NCBI GenBank assembly: GCA_903929895.1
Contig: CAIYWM010000160.1
Span: 1-16,776, forward strand
Source: an uncultured Alphaproteobacteria bacterium
GTDB taxonomy: Bacteria > Pseudomonadota > Alphaproteobacteria > Reyranellales > Reyranellaceae
Direction: 5' to 3'
Length of the DNA: 16,776 nt
Position 1 is the first letter of the stretch; each line of letters begins with the position of its first letter. Made by a program: the position numbers and the translations under genes. Below the pieces are notes generated by a model, which saw only the letters and a program-made list of their open reading frames with translations, did no database searches and was not told the DNA's origin. Below, piece by piece: positions 1 through 7,922 of this stretch.

Positions 1-48
1 CGAAGGAGTTCCTGGGGAGCTGATTAACTTGATGGCTCAAGAGAATAC

Positions 49-172
49 TCCGTCGTCTCGACCGGAGCGCGCAGCGCGGAGTGGAGAGACCTTCTCTCGA
101 AGACTTGCCGGCTTTTGGTGGAGAGAAGGTCTCTCCACTCCGCACCTTCGGTGCTTCGGTCGAGACGACGGA
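49..172. repeat. Long imperfect palindrome (dispersed repeat-like hairpin)
   Basis: Two nested perfect inverted repeats make up this element. The outer arms are 49-64 and 157-172 (16 bp, left arm TCCGTCGTCTCGACCG). The inner arms are 76-98 and 121-143 (23 bp). As RNA the outer stem extends to 70/151 with two G-U pairs, leaving a small internal bulge (71-75 against 144-150) and a 22-nt terminal loop (99-120), so about 45 base pairs form one hairpin. The bulge sequences can fold on their own (GCACC/GGTGC at 142-146/150-154), allowing a branched shape. It lies about 50 bases past the stop of the minus-strand transglutaminase gene and could help end transcription or protect the 3' end, although no U-run follows on either strand. 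No transposase is adjacent. Such size and symmetry are typical of dispersed palindromic elements in GC-rich alphaproteobacteria; copy number cannot be judged from one window. Confidence 0.85.
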
Positions 173-223
173 CCTTGGCACCATCATGATTTTGCGGTTG
201 CCTCGATCCGATCTTGAATCGCC

Positions 224-1102
224 TTAGTCCGTCGGCACCAACGTCACGGCGACGCCGTAGGAATGGGAGTCGCCGCCCAGGATGACGCCGCGCAGCGGGC
301 TCACGTCGGAGAAGTCGCGGCCCCAGGCCACGGCGACGTGATCTTCCCGCGCGACCAGGTCGTTGGTCGGGTCGAGATGGACCCAGCCCGCAGCCTCGCC
401 GCACCATACGGCGACCCAGGCATGGCTCGCATCGGCGCCGCGCAGGGCAAGCTCGTCCCGGGAGTGGATGGTGCGGATATACCCGGAGACGTAGCCCGCC
501 GCGAGACCGTGGGCGCGCAGTGCCGCGATCTGGACATGGGCGAAATCCTGGCAGACTCCGGCCTTGCCGGCGAAGACGTCCGCGAGCGGTGTCGAGATGT
601 CGGTGGCGCCGGGGTGATATTCGAAGTCGGCCTTGATACGCGAGGTCAGTTCACGTGCCGCTTCCAGGATGGGACGTCCCGCCGTGAAGGACTGCGCGCC
701 GTAGGCACGCAGCGCCTCGACGCTCGGCACCAGCGGTGAATCGTAGATGAACTCGCTGGCCTCGACGGGACTGGGAAATCCATTCCCGAGGAGAGAGGTC
801 CTTATGTCTTCCCAGGCCGGTGTGGAGCCGGCAGCCGGCGGATCCGGGAAGCGCACGTCGACTTCCGCCCGCACCTCGATGTCGAAGCGCGTGTGCGGCT
901 TGTCGATCCGGTAGATGTCGATGAGGTTGCCGAAATGGTCGACATGCTGCACGGCGAGCGCCGGCAGGGGGCTGGTATCGATGCTGATCGCGGTGACCTT
1001 CTGTCCCCGGAAGTCGCGGGCGCGCAGATGCGCGATGTGGTGCGCCGAATCCACCGTGCTGGCGTAGGTGTAGGTCGTGCGGTGCGAGAGAAGGTAATGC
1101 AC
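224..1102 (-). CDS. Transglutaminase-like cysteine protease family protein
   Basis: This 292-aa protein has the bacterial transglutaminase-like layout: an N-terminal beta-rich domain opening with the family's HYLLSHRTTYTY-type stretch (residues 2-13), then the papain-fold core. The catalytic triad is visible as Cys184 (GVCQDF), His227 (SHAW) and Asp244 (HLDPTN). Family members are thought to hydrolyse or exchange amide bonds; the substrate is unknown. No signal peptide or membrane segment is seen, so it is probably cytoplasmic. The start is GTG at 1102, preceded by GGAG (1110-1113) with 7-nt spacing. The same reading frame stays open far upstream, but that part lies inside the ATP-grasp gene and is not real. 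Only 2 bases separate it from the upstream gene, so the two are surely cotranscribed. It is the third and last gene of the amidoligase operon. Confidence 0.93.
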   Translation of the reverse strand: MHYLLSHRTTYTYASTVDSAHHIAHLRARDFRGQKVTAISIDTSPLPALAVQHVDHFGNLIDIYRIDKPHTRFDIEVRAEVDVRFPDPPAAGSTPAWEDIRTSLLGNGFPSPVEASEFIYDSPLVPSVEALRAYGAQSFTAGRPILEAARELTSRIKADFEYHPGATDISTPLADVFAGKAGVCQDFAHVQIAALRAHGLAAGYVSGYIRTIHSRDELALRGADASHAWVAVWCGEAAGWVHLDPTNDLVAREDHVAVAWGRDFSDVSPLRGVILGGDSHSYGVAVTLVPTD

Positions 1103-1104
1103 GC

Positions 1105-3606
1105 TCAGTCTCCGCCCGAGGAGCCGACGGCCTGGGCCGCCGGCACATGCGAGAAATAGGCGCGGGTGATGGCCTCCGAAAGCTTGTCGAGCTGCTGCTC
1201 CGTGTCGGACGCGACGTCGCGCAGCATGGCGAGAGCCAGTCCCTCGTGCCGCCACGCCTGCTCGTCGCCGCCGAACTGGCGAACGACGGCTTGCAGATCC
1301 ACTTCCAGCGAGTCCGGCGGTGCGGCGACGCGGACCCCCGAGGAGCGCGCGAGATAGTCGAGATGGCCCTTGATGGTGCGCAGCTGGAACACCAGGCCGC
1401 GCGGGTTGGCGTCGTCGAGGATGACGAGGTCGAGCACGGGAGCGGGCTGCAGCTGGCCGAGATAGCGCGTGCGGTAGGTGATGGTGCTGTCGCAGAGCTC
1501 GAGCGCGAGGCGCATCGCGGCGTCCCAGTCGATCGGCGAGAGGGTGAAAGGGCCGAGCGCGCCGGTCAGCACGTGCAGCCCGCGTTCGATACGTCGGCCG
1601 AGATCCAGGAATCGCCAGCCGGTGCCGCGCGTCATGTTTTCCTGCGCCAGACCCGACAGCGTGGCGACGAAGCGCACGATCTCGTCGAGGGCGGCGAGCA
1701 GCCGATCGAGGTTGCCGCGCGCGGCCAGCAGCCGCTTCCGCACCTCGACCATCTCCGGGCCGGCGGCCGTCGTCATGTCGACGGAGAAGCGATCGCGCAT
1801 GGTGGCGGTGAGCCGCTGGATGCCGTCGAGCACGGTGGCGAGGCCGCGATCGTCGGCGGCGACGCCCGCCAGGCCCTGCTGGAACAGGGCGCTCTCGGGC
1901 GGCGCCAGGGCCGACGCGTGGTCCATCAGGTTCGCCGCGTCGAGCAACCGGCCGAGCAGCCTGAGTTCGACGGCGTCGCGCGGGCCGACGGCGCCCTGCG
2001 CCACGCGCGCCGCCGTCGTGCGCAGGAGGCGCGCATCGTTGTCGAGGCGCTCGATGTAGCGGCCGAGCCAGAAGAGATTGTCGGCGACCCTGCTTTGCAG
2101 GTCGGCGGTGCCGCGCTCGACGGCGAGCTGGTGGAAGCGCCGCGTCGTCGGCAACTGTACGTCGGCCGCATCCTCGGCCAGCACCCAGACGTCCTTCAGG
2201 GTGCCGTGCAGGCGGCCCAGCGAGCGCAGCGCCGTGTCGCCGTCGGGCTCGCGGGCGAGGCCGCCCGGCAGAACGTGATAGGTGTCGTGGTCGGCAACGA
2301 CGAAGGCGCGCATCACGACGGCGGACGGCACCAGGGACTGCCCGTCCCACTTCGGCGTGAGCGACGGCGTCATGGGATACTGCGCGACATACTGGCCGGG
2401 CTGGGCGCGGATGCGTTCGACCAGCGCCGCGCGCTCGGCCTGTTCGAGCATGCCCACGACGATGGGCTCGCGGTCCTGGCCGAGGCAGGGGCGCACGATC
2501 ATGAGGTCGAGATTGGCCAACGCGAAGCTCAGCGCCGCAGGCTCGCCCAGCCACCAGACGTCGAGCGACGGCATCCGCAGCTTCTCGCCCAGCACGTGTT
2601 CACTCAGCCGCTCCAGAAAGGGCATGATGGCCGGCGTCTCGACGACCCCCGATCCCAGCGCATTGGCGAGCGAGATGTTGCCGTTGCGCGTGGCTTCCAC
2701 GAGGCCCGTGACGCCCAACGCGGAATCGGCGCGCATTTCCAGCGGGTCGGCGAAGGCGCTGTCGAGCCGCCGCAAGAGAACATGCACGGGCCGAAGGCCG
2801 GCGAGTGTCTTGATCGAGACCTGGCCGTCGCGTGCGACCATGTCGCCGCCTTCGACCAGCGGGACGCCCAGCACGCGCGACAGATAGACGTGCTCGAAAT
2901 AGGTGGCCGAGAGCGAGCCTGGCGTCAGCACCGCCATGTTGGGCTGGGACACGGCGGCCGGCGCCATCGAGCGCAGCGACTCCTGCCAGCGATCGACGAA
3001 GGGCCGGAGATGGCGGACGGGGATGGAGCGAAAGGCCTCCGGCAGGCTGCGCGCCAGTACGCGGCGCATTTCGAGGGCATAGCCCACGCCCGCGGGAAGC
3101 TCGGTATGGTCGGCCAGGACGTGCCAGCGTCCGCTGCCCAGCCGCACCAGGTCGACCGCATAGTTGCCGAGGTAGCGTCGCGGCGCCGCGCCGTCGGTGA
3201 CCCGGGCGGGCCGCAGGAAATGCCGGTTGGCGTGGACCAGCATCGGCGGCAGCAGCTTCTGTTTCAGCAGTGTCTGCGGGCCGTAGACATCGGCCAGTAC
3301 CCGGTCGAGCAGCTTGGCGCGCTGGATCAGGCCGGCCTCGATGACGGCCCATTCGTCGGGCGCGATGACCATCGGCAGGGGATCGAAGGTCCAGCGGGCC
3401 GCGCCGCGATCGTCCAGCAGGTTGACGGTCGCGCCCGATTCCTCAAGCTGCCGGCGCGCACTCTCGACCCGCTCGCCGAGCCCATTGGGCAGCGAGCGGA
3501 TGACGCTCAGGATGCCTTGCCAGTGATAGCGGATCGACTTCTGGCCGGTGACCAGTTCGTCGTACGCGCTCGCCGGCGAGGATGAGAGGCCGCGCAACGA
3601 CTCCAT
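1105..3606 (-). CDS. Circularly permuted ATP-grasp protein fused to alpha-E domain
   Basis: This 833-aa protein joins two domains often encoded by neighbouring genes. Residues about 20-490 match the circularly permuted type 2 ATP-grasp family: HVLADHTELPAGVGYALEMR (163-182), YFEHVYLSRVLGVPLVEGGD (236-255) and the NGNISLANALGSGVVE region (308-323) are characteristic. Residues about 500-815 are the helical alpha-E (DUF403) domain, beginning RVADNLFWLGRYIERLDNDA (506-525). ATP-grasp enzymes join a carboxylate to an amine through an acyl phosphate, so a peptide or amide ligase role is predicted; no substrate is known. ATG at 3606 has no strong ribosome site, but the N-terminus is family-like. It starts 55 bases after the upstream gene's stop; that gap holds a 5-bp hairpin (3644-3648/3654-3658) without a U-run, so cotranscription is likely. 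Domain identity is firm, biochemical role is inference. Confidence 0.93.
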   Translation of the reverse strand: MESLRGLSSSPASAYDELVTGQKSIRYHWQGILSVIRSLPNGLGERVESARRQLEESGATVNLLDDRGAARWTFDPLPMVIAPDEWAVIEAGLIQRAKLLDRVLADVYGPQTLLKQKLLPPMLVHANRHFLRPARVTDGAAPRRYLGNYAVDLVRLGSGRWHVLADHTELPAGVGYALEMRRVLARSLPEAFRSIPVRHLRPFVDRWQESLRSMAPAAVSQPNMAVLTPGSLSATYFEHVYLSRVLGVPLVEGGDMVARDGQVSIKTLAGLRPVHVLLRRLDSAFADPLEMRADSALGVTGLVEATRNGNISLANALGSGVVETPAIMPFLERLSEHVLGEKLRMPSLDVWWLGEPAALSFALANLDLMIVRPCLGQDREPIVVGMLEQAERAALVERIRAQPGQYVAQYPMTPSLTPKWDGQSLVPSAVVMRAFVVADHDTYHVLPGGLAREPDGDTALRSLGRLHGTLKDVWVLAEDAADVQLPTTRRFHQLAVERGTADLQSRVADNLFWLGRYIERLDNDARLLRTTAARVAQGAVGPRDAVELRLLGRLLDAANLMDHASALAPPESALFQQGLAGVAADDRGLATVLDGIQRLTATMRDRFSVDMTTAAGPEMVEVRKRLLAARGNLDRLLAALDEIVRFVATLSGLAQENMTRGTGWRFLDLGRRIERGLHVLTGALGPFTLSPIDWDAAMRLALELCDSTITYRTRYLGQLQPAPVLDLVILDDANPRGLVFQLRTIKGHLDYLARSSGVRVAAPPDSLEVDLQAVVRQFGGDEQAWRHEGLALAMLRDVASDTEQQLDKLSEAITRAYFSHVPAAQAVGSSGGD

Positions 3607-3661
3607 GGGCCCGGAAACAAATGTGGAAACGAACGGTCTGACTGCCCGTGAGGCGGGCGAA

Positions 3662-6600
3662 CTATAGGCCCGGGGCCCGCCGCAGGTCGAGCGTCAGCGG
3701 ATGCTCCGGATTGTCGAGCGGCCGCGGTTCCGGCGACGGTCCGCCGGTATATCCGATGCCGAAGAAACGGGCACGCCGCCGCGCCTCGGCCTCGTTGGCG
3801 TTGACCGGCATGCGGTCGTAGTTGCGGCCGCCCGGATGGGCCACGTGGTAGGTGCAGCCGCCGATCGAGCGGCCGCTCCACGAATCGTGGATGTCGAAGG
3901 TGAGGGGCGCGTGCACGCCGATGGTCGGGTGCAGAGAGTTCGCCGCCGCCCACGCGCGATAACGCACGCCCGCGACGTACTCGCCGGCCGTGCCGGTGGC
4001 ACGCAGCGGCAGCTTCCAGCCGTTGCAGGCGATGACATGGCGCTGGTCGTTCAGGCCGGCGACCTTGACCTGCAGGCGCTCCACCGTGGAATCGACGTAG
4101 CGGACCGTGCCGCCGCCGCCCGGCTCCTCGCCCAGCACATGCCAGGGCTCGAGCGCGTGCCGCAGTTCGAGTTCGAGACCGCGTTGCGCCACTTCGCCGA
4201 GCCTCGGGAAGCGGAATTCGAAATGCGGGGCGAACCAGTCGGGGGAGAAATCGTAGCCCGCCTCGCCGAGATCGGAGAGTACGTCGTTGAAATCCTGCCA
4301 CACGAAATGCGGCAGCATGAAATCGTCGTGCAGGCGCGTGCCCCAGCGGCTGAGCGGCCGCTCGTAGGGGCGCTCCCAGAACATGGAGACGAGGCCACGC
4401 AGCAGCGCCTGCTGCGCCACGCTCATGCGCCAGTGCGGCGGCATCTCGAACGCGCGCAGCTCCAGCAGCCCGCGCCGGCCGGCGGCGGAATCGGGCGTGA
4501 ACAGCTTGTCGATGCAGAACTCGGTGCGGTGGGCATTGCCGGTCGCGTCGACCAGCAGGTTGCGGAACACGCGGTCGACCAGCCACGGCGGGGTCTGCCG
4601 TCCGGGCGCGATCTGGCGGAAGGCGATCTCGAGCTCATGCAGCGCATCGTTGCGCGCTTCGTCGACGCGCGGGTGCTGGCTGGTCGGGCCGATGAACAGG
4701 CCGGAGAAGAGATACGAGAGCGACGGATGGTTCAGCCAGTAGCCCAGGAGGCTCTTCAGCAGGTCGGGCCGTCGCAGGATCGGCGAGTCGGCGGCCGAGG
4801 GACCGCCCAGGACCACATGGTTTCCGCCGCCGGTCCCGGTATGGCGGCCGTCGATCATGAACTTCTGCGCGCCAAGCCGCGTCGTGCGCGCCTCCTCGTA
4901 GACGATCTCCGTGCGTTCGACGACCTCGGTCCAGGTCGCGGAGGGATGGATGTTGACCTCGATCACCCCGGGGTCGGGCGTGACGCTGAAGTGCAGGACC
5001 CGCGGATCGCCCGGCGGCGTGTAGCCCTCGATGAAGATCGGCTGGCCCTGTTCCTCGGCCGTGTCCTCGAGCGCCGTCACCAGGTCGAGATAATCCTCCA
5101 TGCGCTCGGTCGGCGGCATGAAGACATGGAGATGACCATCGCGCGGCTCGAAGGCCATTGCGGTGCGCACGATGCCGGCCGCCGACGCGCCGACGGTGGG
5201 CCCGAGGCCCGTGTTCGGGGCCAGCGCGCGCCGCCACGCCTCGCGGCGGGCTTCGGCATCGCCGGCGCTATCGCCCGCGAGTCCCGGTTCCTGGCGGCGC
5301 AGCACCGGCGCGCGCCGGAAGGCGTCGAGCGGCGGCAGGTCGGGATGCGGCGCCATCGGATCGGGCTGGACGATGATGTCGGTGTCGCCGGGCGCCGCCC
5401 AGGGCAGAGAATCGAGCGGCAGGCGGTAGCCGATCGGCGAATCGCCGGGGATCAGGTAGCACTTCTCGGAGCGCAGGAACCACGGACCGCTCTTCCAGCG
5501 AGGCGCATGGCCATGTCCGGGGCCATGACCGTTGCCGCGCCCGTTATGGTCGCGCCCATTGTAATCCCTAATGACCGGGAGCACGTAGCCGACCGAGCTT
5601 TCGAGGCCCTTTTCGAAGACGCGGGCCAGACGCTCGCGCTCCAGCGGATCCTTCACCTTGGCTTCGTCGACCACGACGTTGCTCGGCAGGCGCCGTTCGC
5701 GCCACAGGTAGTACCAGGTGTCCTCGTAGGCCGGGAAAAGATAGTCGGGATCGAGTTGGAGGCGTTGCGCAAAGGCGAGCGCGAAGCGGTGCGCGGCCTC
5801 GACGGTGGCGCCGACCGGCTTTGACTCCAGCGCATAGAGCTGCGGATTGCGCCAGATCGGCTCGCCGTCCTTGCGCCAGTAGCAGCCGAGGGCCCAGCGC
5901 GGCAGCTGCTCGCCGGGATACCATTTGCCCTGGCCAAAATGCAGCAGCGGCCCGGCTGCGAAGCGGTTCGCGAGCTTGCGGAACAGCACGCCCGCCAGCC
6001 GCCGCTTCTCCGGGCCCAGCGCCAGCGTGTTCCATTCAGGTCCGTCCATGTCGTCGACCGACACGAAGGTCGGCTCGCCGCCCATGGTGAGGCGCACGTC
6101 ATGCTTGCCGATGTCGCGCTCGATCGCCTCGCCGACCTTGAGCAGGGTAGCCCATTGCTCCTCGGTGTAGGGCTTGGTGGTGCGCGGCGTCTCGCGCACG
6201 CGCGTCACGGACATGGCGTGCTCGAATTCGACCTCGGCCTTCTCGATCGCGCCCTCGATCGGGGCCGCGCTCGACGGCTCGGGCGTGCAGGCGAGCGGGA
6301 TGTGACCTTCGCCGGTCAGCAGGCCGGAGGTCGGGTCGAGCCCGATCCAGCCGGCACCCGGCAGATAGACCTCGCACCAGGCGTGGAGATCGGTGAAATC
6401 GTGGGTCGGTCCTTCCGGACCCTCGAGCGGCTTCTCGTCGGCGACGAGCTGGATCAGGTACCCCGAGGCGAACCGCGCGGCGAACCCCAGGTGGCGCAGG
6501 ATCATGACCAGCAGCCAGCCGGTGTCGCGGCACGACCCCTTGGCGCGGGCGAGCGTCTCCTCGCAGGTCTGAACGCCCGGCTCGAGGCGGACGATGTAGC

Positions 6601-7069
6601 CGATCTCGCTTTGCAGGCGGGCGTTCAGGCCGACGACGAAATCGATCGTGCGCTGTTCCTTGCGGTCGACCGAGGCGAGCCAGGCCGAGAGTCTCGGCCC
6701 CAGCGGTTCCAGCTTGCGGAAAGGCGCGATCTCCTCGGCCAGCGAGGCGTCGTAGGCAAAAGGCCAGGTCTCGGCCGACGGCTCCAGGAAGAAGTCGAAC
6801 GGGTTGATGACCGACATGTCGGCCACCAGGTCGACCGTGACATCGAACAGGTCGGTCTTCTCGGGGAAGACCAGCCGGGCCAGGTGGTTTCCCTGCGGAT
6901 CCTGCTGCCAGTTGATGAAATGCTGGGCCGGGGTGACCTTCAGCGAATAGGAAAGGACGGGCGTCCGGCTGTGGGGGGCCGGACGCAGACGCACGTTCTG
7001 CGGCCCCAGTTCGATGGGCCGGTCGTACCGATAGGTCGTCCGATGATGCAGCGCGACGTGGATGCTCAT
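3662..7069 (-). CDS. Transglutaminase-like domain fused to DUF2126 putative amidoligase
   Basis: This 1135-aa protein starts with a transglutaminase-like domain (residues 1-290) whose triad is Cys180 (KGSCRDTGW), His229 (DLHAW) and Asp245 (GLDPTSG). From about residue 300 it continues as DUF2126, a family annotated in Pfam as a putative amidoligase with a glutamine-synthetase-like fold. Stretches typical of it are GGEPTFVSVDD (330-340), FIEGYTPPGDPR (679-690), VIEVNIHPSATW (702-713) and TGTGGGNHVVLGG (744-756). The length is usual for the fusion. One protein would thus both form and cut amide bonds, perhaps editing or processing its own product. A Gly/His-rich insertion (residues 502-521) sits in the middle. 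ATG at 7069 is the first gene of a three-gene minus-strand operon; only a weak ribosome site precedes it. Domain calls are strong, the reaction is inferred. Confidence 0.94.
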   Translation of the reverse strand: MSIHVALHHRTTYRYDRPIELGPQNVRLRPAPHSRTPVLSYSLKVTPAQHFINWQQDPQGNHLARLVFPEKTDLFDVTVDLVADMSVINPFDFFLEPSAETWPFAYDASLAEEIAPFRKLEPLGPRLSAWLASVDRKEQRTIDFVVGLNARLQSEIGYIVRLEPGVQTCEETLARAKGSCRDTGWLLVMILRHLGFAARFASGYLIQLVADEKPLEGPEGPTHDFTDLHAWCEVYLPGAGWIGLDPTSGLLTGEGHIPLACTPEPSSAAPIEGAIEKAEVEFEHAMSVTRVRETPRTTKPYTEEQWATLLKVGEAIERDIGKHDVRLTMGGEPTFVSVDDMDGPEWNTLALGPEKRRLAGVLFRKLANRFAAGPLLHFGQGKWYPGEQLPRWALGCYWRKDGEPIWRNPQLYALESKPVGATVEAAHRFALAFAQRLQLDPDYLFPAYEDTWYYLWRERRLPSNVVVDEAKVKDPLERERLARVFEKGLESSVGYVLPVIRDYNGRDHNGRGNGHGPGHGHAPRWKSGPWFLRSEKCYLIPGDSPIGYRLPLDSLPWAAPGDTDIIVQPDPMAPHPDLPPLDAFRRAPVLRRQEPGLAGDSAGDAEARREAWRRALAPNTGLGPTVGASAAGIVRTAMAFEPRDGHLHVFMPPTERMEDYLDLVTALEDTAEEQGQPIFIEGYTPPGDPRVLHFSVTPDPGVIEVNIHPSATWTEVVERTEIVYEEARTTRLGAQKFMIDGRHTGTGGGNHVVLGGPSAADSPILRRPDLLKSLLGYWLNHPSLSYLFSGLFIGPTSQHPRVDEARNDALHELEIAFRQIAPGRQTPPWLVDRVFRNLLVDATGNAHRTEFCIDKLFTPDSAAGRRGLLELRAFEMPPHWRMSVAQQALLRGLVSMFWERPYERPLSRWGTRLHDDFMLPHFVWQDFNDVLSDLGEAGYDFSPDWFAPHFEFRFPRLGEVAQRGLELELRHALEPWHVLGEEPGGGGTVRYVDSTVERLQVKVAGLNDQRHVIACNGWKLPLRATGTAGEYVAGVRYRAWAAANSLHPTIGVHAPLTFDIHDSWSGRSIGGCTYHVAHPGGRNYDRMPVNANEAEARRRARFFGIGYTGGPSPEPRPLDNPEHPLTLDLRRAPGL

Positions 7070-7098
7070 GACGGCCTGCTGTTTCGCTCCGAAGACAG

Positions 7099-7127
7099 AC
7101 TAAGCAAGTGACATGCCACTAAGCAAG
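7099..7127. promoter_or_regulatory. 10-bp direct repeat in divergent intergenic region, possible operator
   Basis: ACTAAGCAAG occurs at 7099-7108 and again, identically, at 7118-7127, a 19-bp period or roughly two helical turns, so both copies face the same side of DNA. It lies in the 109-bp gap between the divergent amidoligase operon and the dehydrogenase operon. On the plus strand a weak TATGCT (7138-7143) follows at -10-like distance; on the minus strand the repeat contains TTGCTT, which could serve as part of a -35 region. This fits a site for a dimeric regulator controlling one or both operons. No regulator gene is adjacent, and the assignment is inference. Confidence 0.4.
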
Positions 7128-7178
7128 GAACTCGCGCTATGCTCCTCTCATGATCCTTTTTTGACTGGGCCCTTCATC

Positions 7179-7922
7179 ATGACCAACCACTTCGATCTCA
7201 CGGGCAAGGTTGCCCTCGTCACCGGCGGCAGCCGCGGGCTGGGTTACCAGATGGTGATGGCGTTCGCCGACCATGGTGCCGACGTCTTCATCACCAGCCG
7301 CAAGCTGGAGACCTGCGACAAGGTCGCGGCCGAGGTCCGGGCGATGGGGCGCAAGGCGGCAACTTATGCCTGCAACGTCGCCAACTGGCCGGAACTCGAC
7401 GGCCTGGTGGAGGCAGCCTACGCGGCCTTCGGAAAGATCGATATCCTGGTGAACAATGCCGGTTCCTCGCCGCTCGCCCCCTCGTCGCTGGAGACTTCCG
7501 AACAGCTCTTCGACCGAATCGTGTCGCTGAACTTCAAGGCGCCCTTCCGTCTGATGTCGCTGGTCGGCAGCCGGATGGCGGCGGGCGAGGGCGGTTCGAT
7601 CATCAACGTCTCGAGCGCCGGCGCGCTGCGCCCGCGACCGCAGATCGCACCCTATGCCGGCGCCAAGGCGGCACTCAACGCGCTCACCGAGGCCTTCGCC
7701 TTCGAGTACGGGCCGAAGGTGAGGGTGAACACGATCTCGCCGGGCCGCTTCCTGACCGACGTGTCCAAGGCCTGGCCGGAGGAGCACAAGGCCAACCCGA
7801 CGGCGGCCCTGAAGCGCAGCGGCCAGCCGGAGGAGATCGTGACGGCGGCCCTCTATCTCGCGTCGAGCAAATCGAGTTTCACCACCGGATCGCTGGTCCG
7901 GGTCGATGGAGGAATAGCCTGA
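7179..7922 (+). CDS. Short-chain dehydrogenase/reductase (SDR)
   Basis: This 247-aa classical SDR has the cofactor motif TGGSRGLG (15-22), NNAG (92-95), Asn118, Ser146, Tyr159 and Lys163 of the YxxxK catalytic set, and the usual C-terminal TTGSLVRVDGG. Arg41 after the second strand (ITSRK) suggests NADP(H), though this is not decisive. It should interconvert an alcohol and a ketone; the substrate cannot be read. I chose ATG 7179 because the protein then starts MTNHFDLTGKVALVTGG as in the family. An in-frame ATG at 7113 would add 22 unrelated residues and falls between the two copies of the putative operator repeat. No clear ribosome site precedes 7179. Its stop overlaps the next gene's start by one base, so the two dehydrogenases are translationally coupled. 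Confidence 0.92.
   Translation: MTNHFDLTGKVALVTGGSRGLGYQMVMAFADHGADVFITSRKLETCDKVAAEVRAMGRKAATYACNVANWPELDGLVEAAYAAFGKIDILVNNAGSSPLAPSSLETSEQLFDRIVSLNFKAPFRLMSLVGSRMAAGEGGSIINVSSAGALRPRPQIAPYAGAKAALNALTEAFAFEYGPKVRVNTISPGRFLTDVSKAWPEEHKANPTAALKRSGQPEEIVTAALYLASSKSSFTTGSLVRVDGGIA

Noticed and set aside
1..23. Possible tail of an upstream plus-strand gene (frame ending KEFLGS, stop at 21-23)
   Set aside because: Only seven codons are visible, so a real gene end cannot be told from chance.
24..407. Small frames crossing the palindrome at 24-407 (minus) and 29-217 (plus)
   Set aside because: Their translations are largely the inverted repeat and Arg-rich, with no start context and no known motif.
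1103..2554. N-terminal extension of the small transglutaminase to a 776-residue protein
   Set aside because: The extra part lies out of frame within the ATP-grasp gene and is Arg/Ala-rich; GTG at 1102 has a good ribosome site and the family N-terminus.
1147..3585. Open plus-strand frame of about 810 codons antisense to the ATP-grasp gene
   Set aside because: Mirror frame caused by high GC in the real gene: composition is Arg/Ala/Gly-rich with no domain resemblance, while the minus strand reads as a clear family protein.
3701..5824. Open plus-strand frame of about 700 codons antisense to the DUF2126 gene
   Set aside because: Same shadow effect: no recognisable motif, no ribosome site, and full overlap with a well-supported gene.
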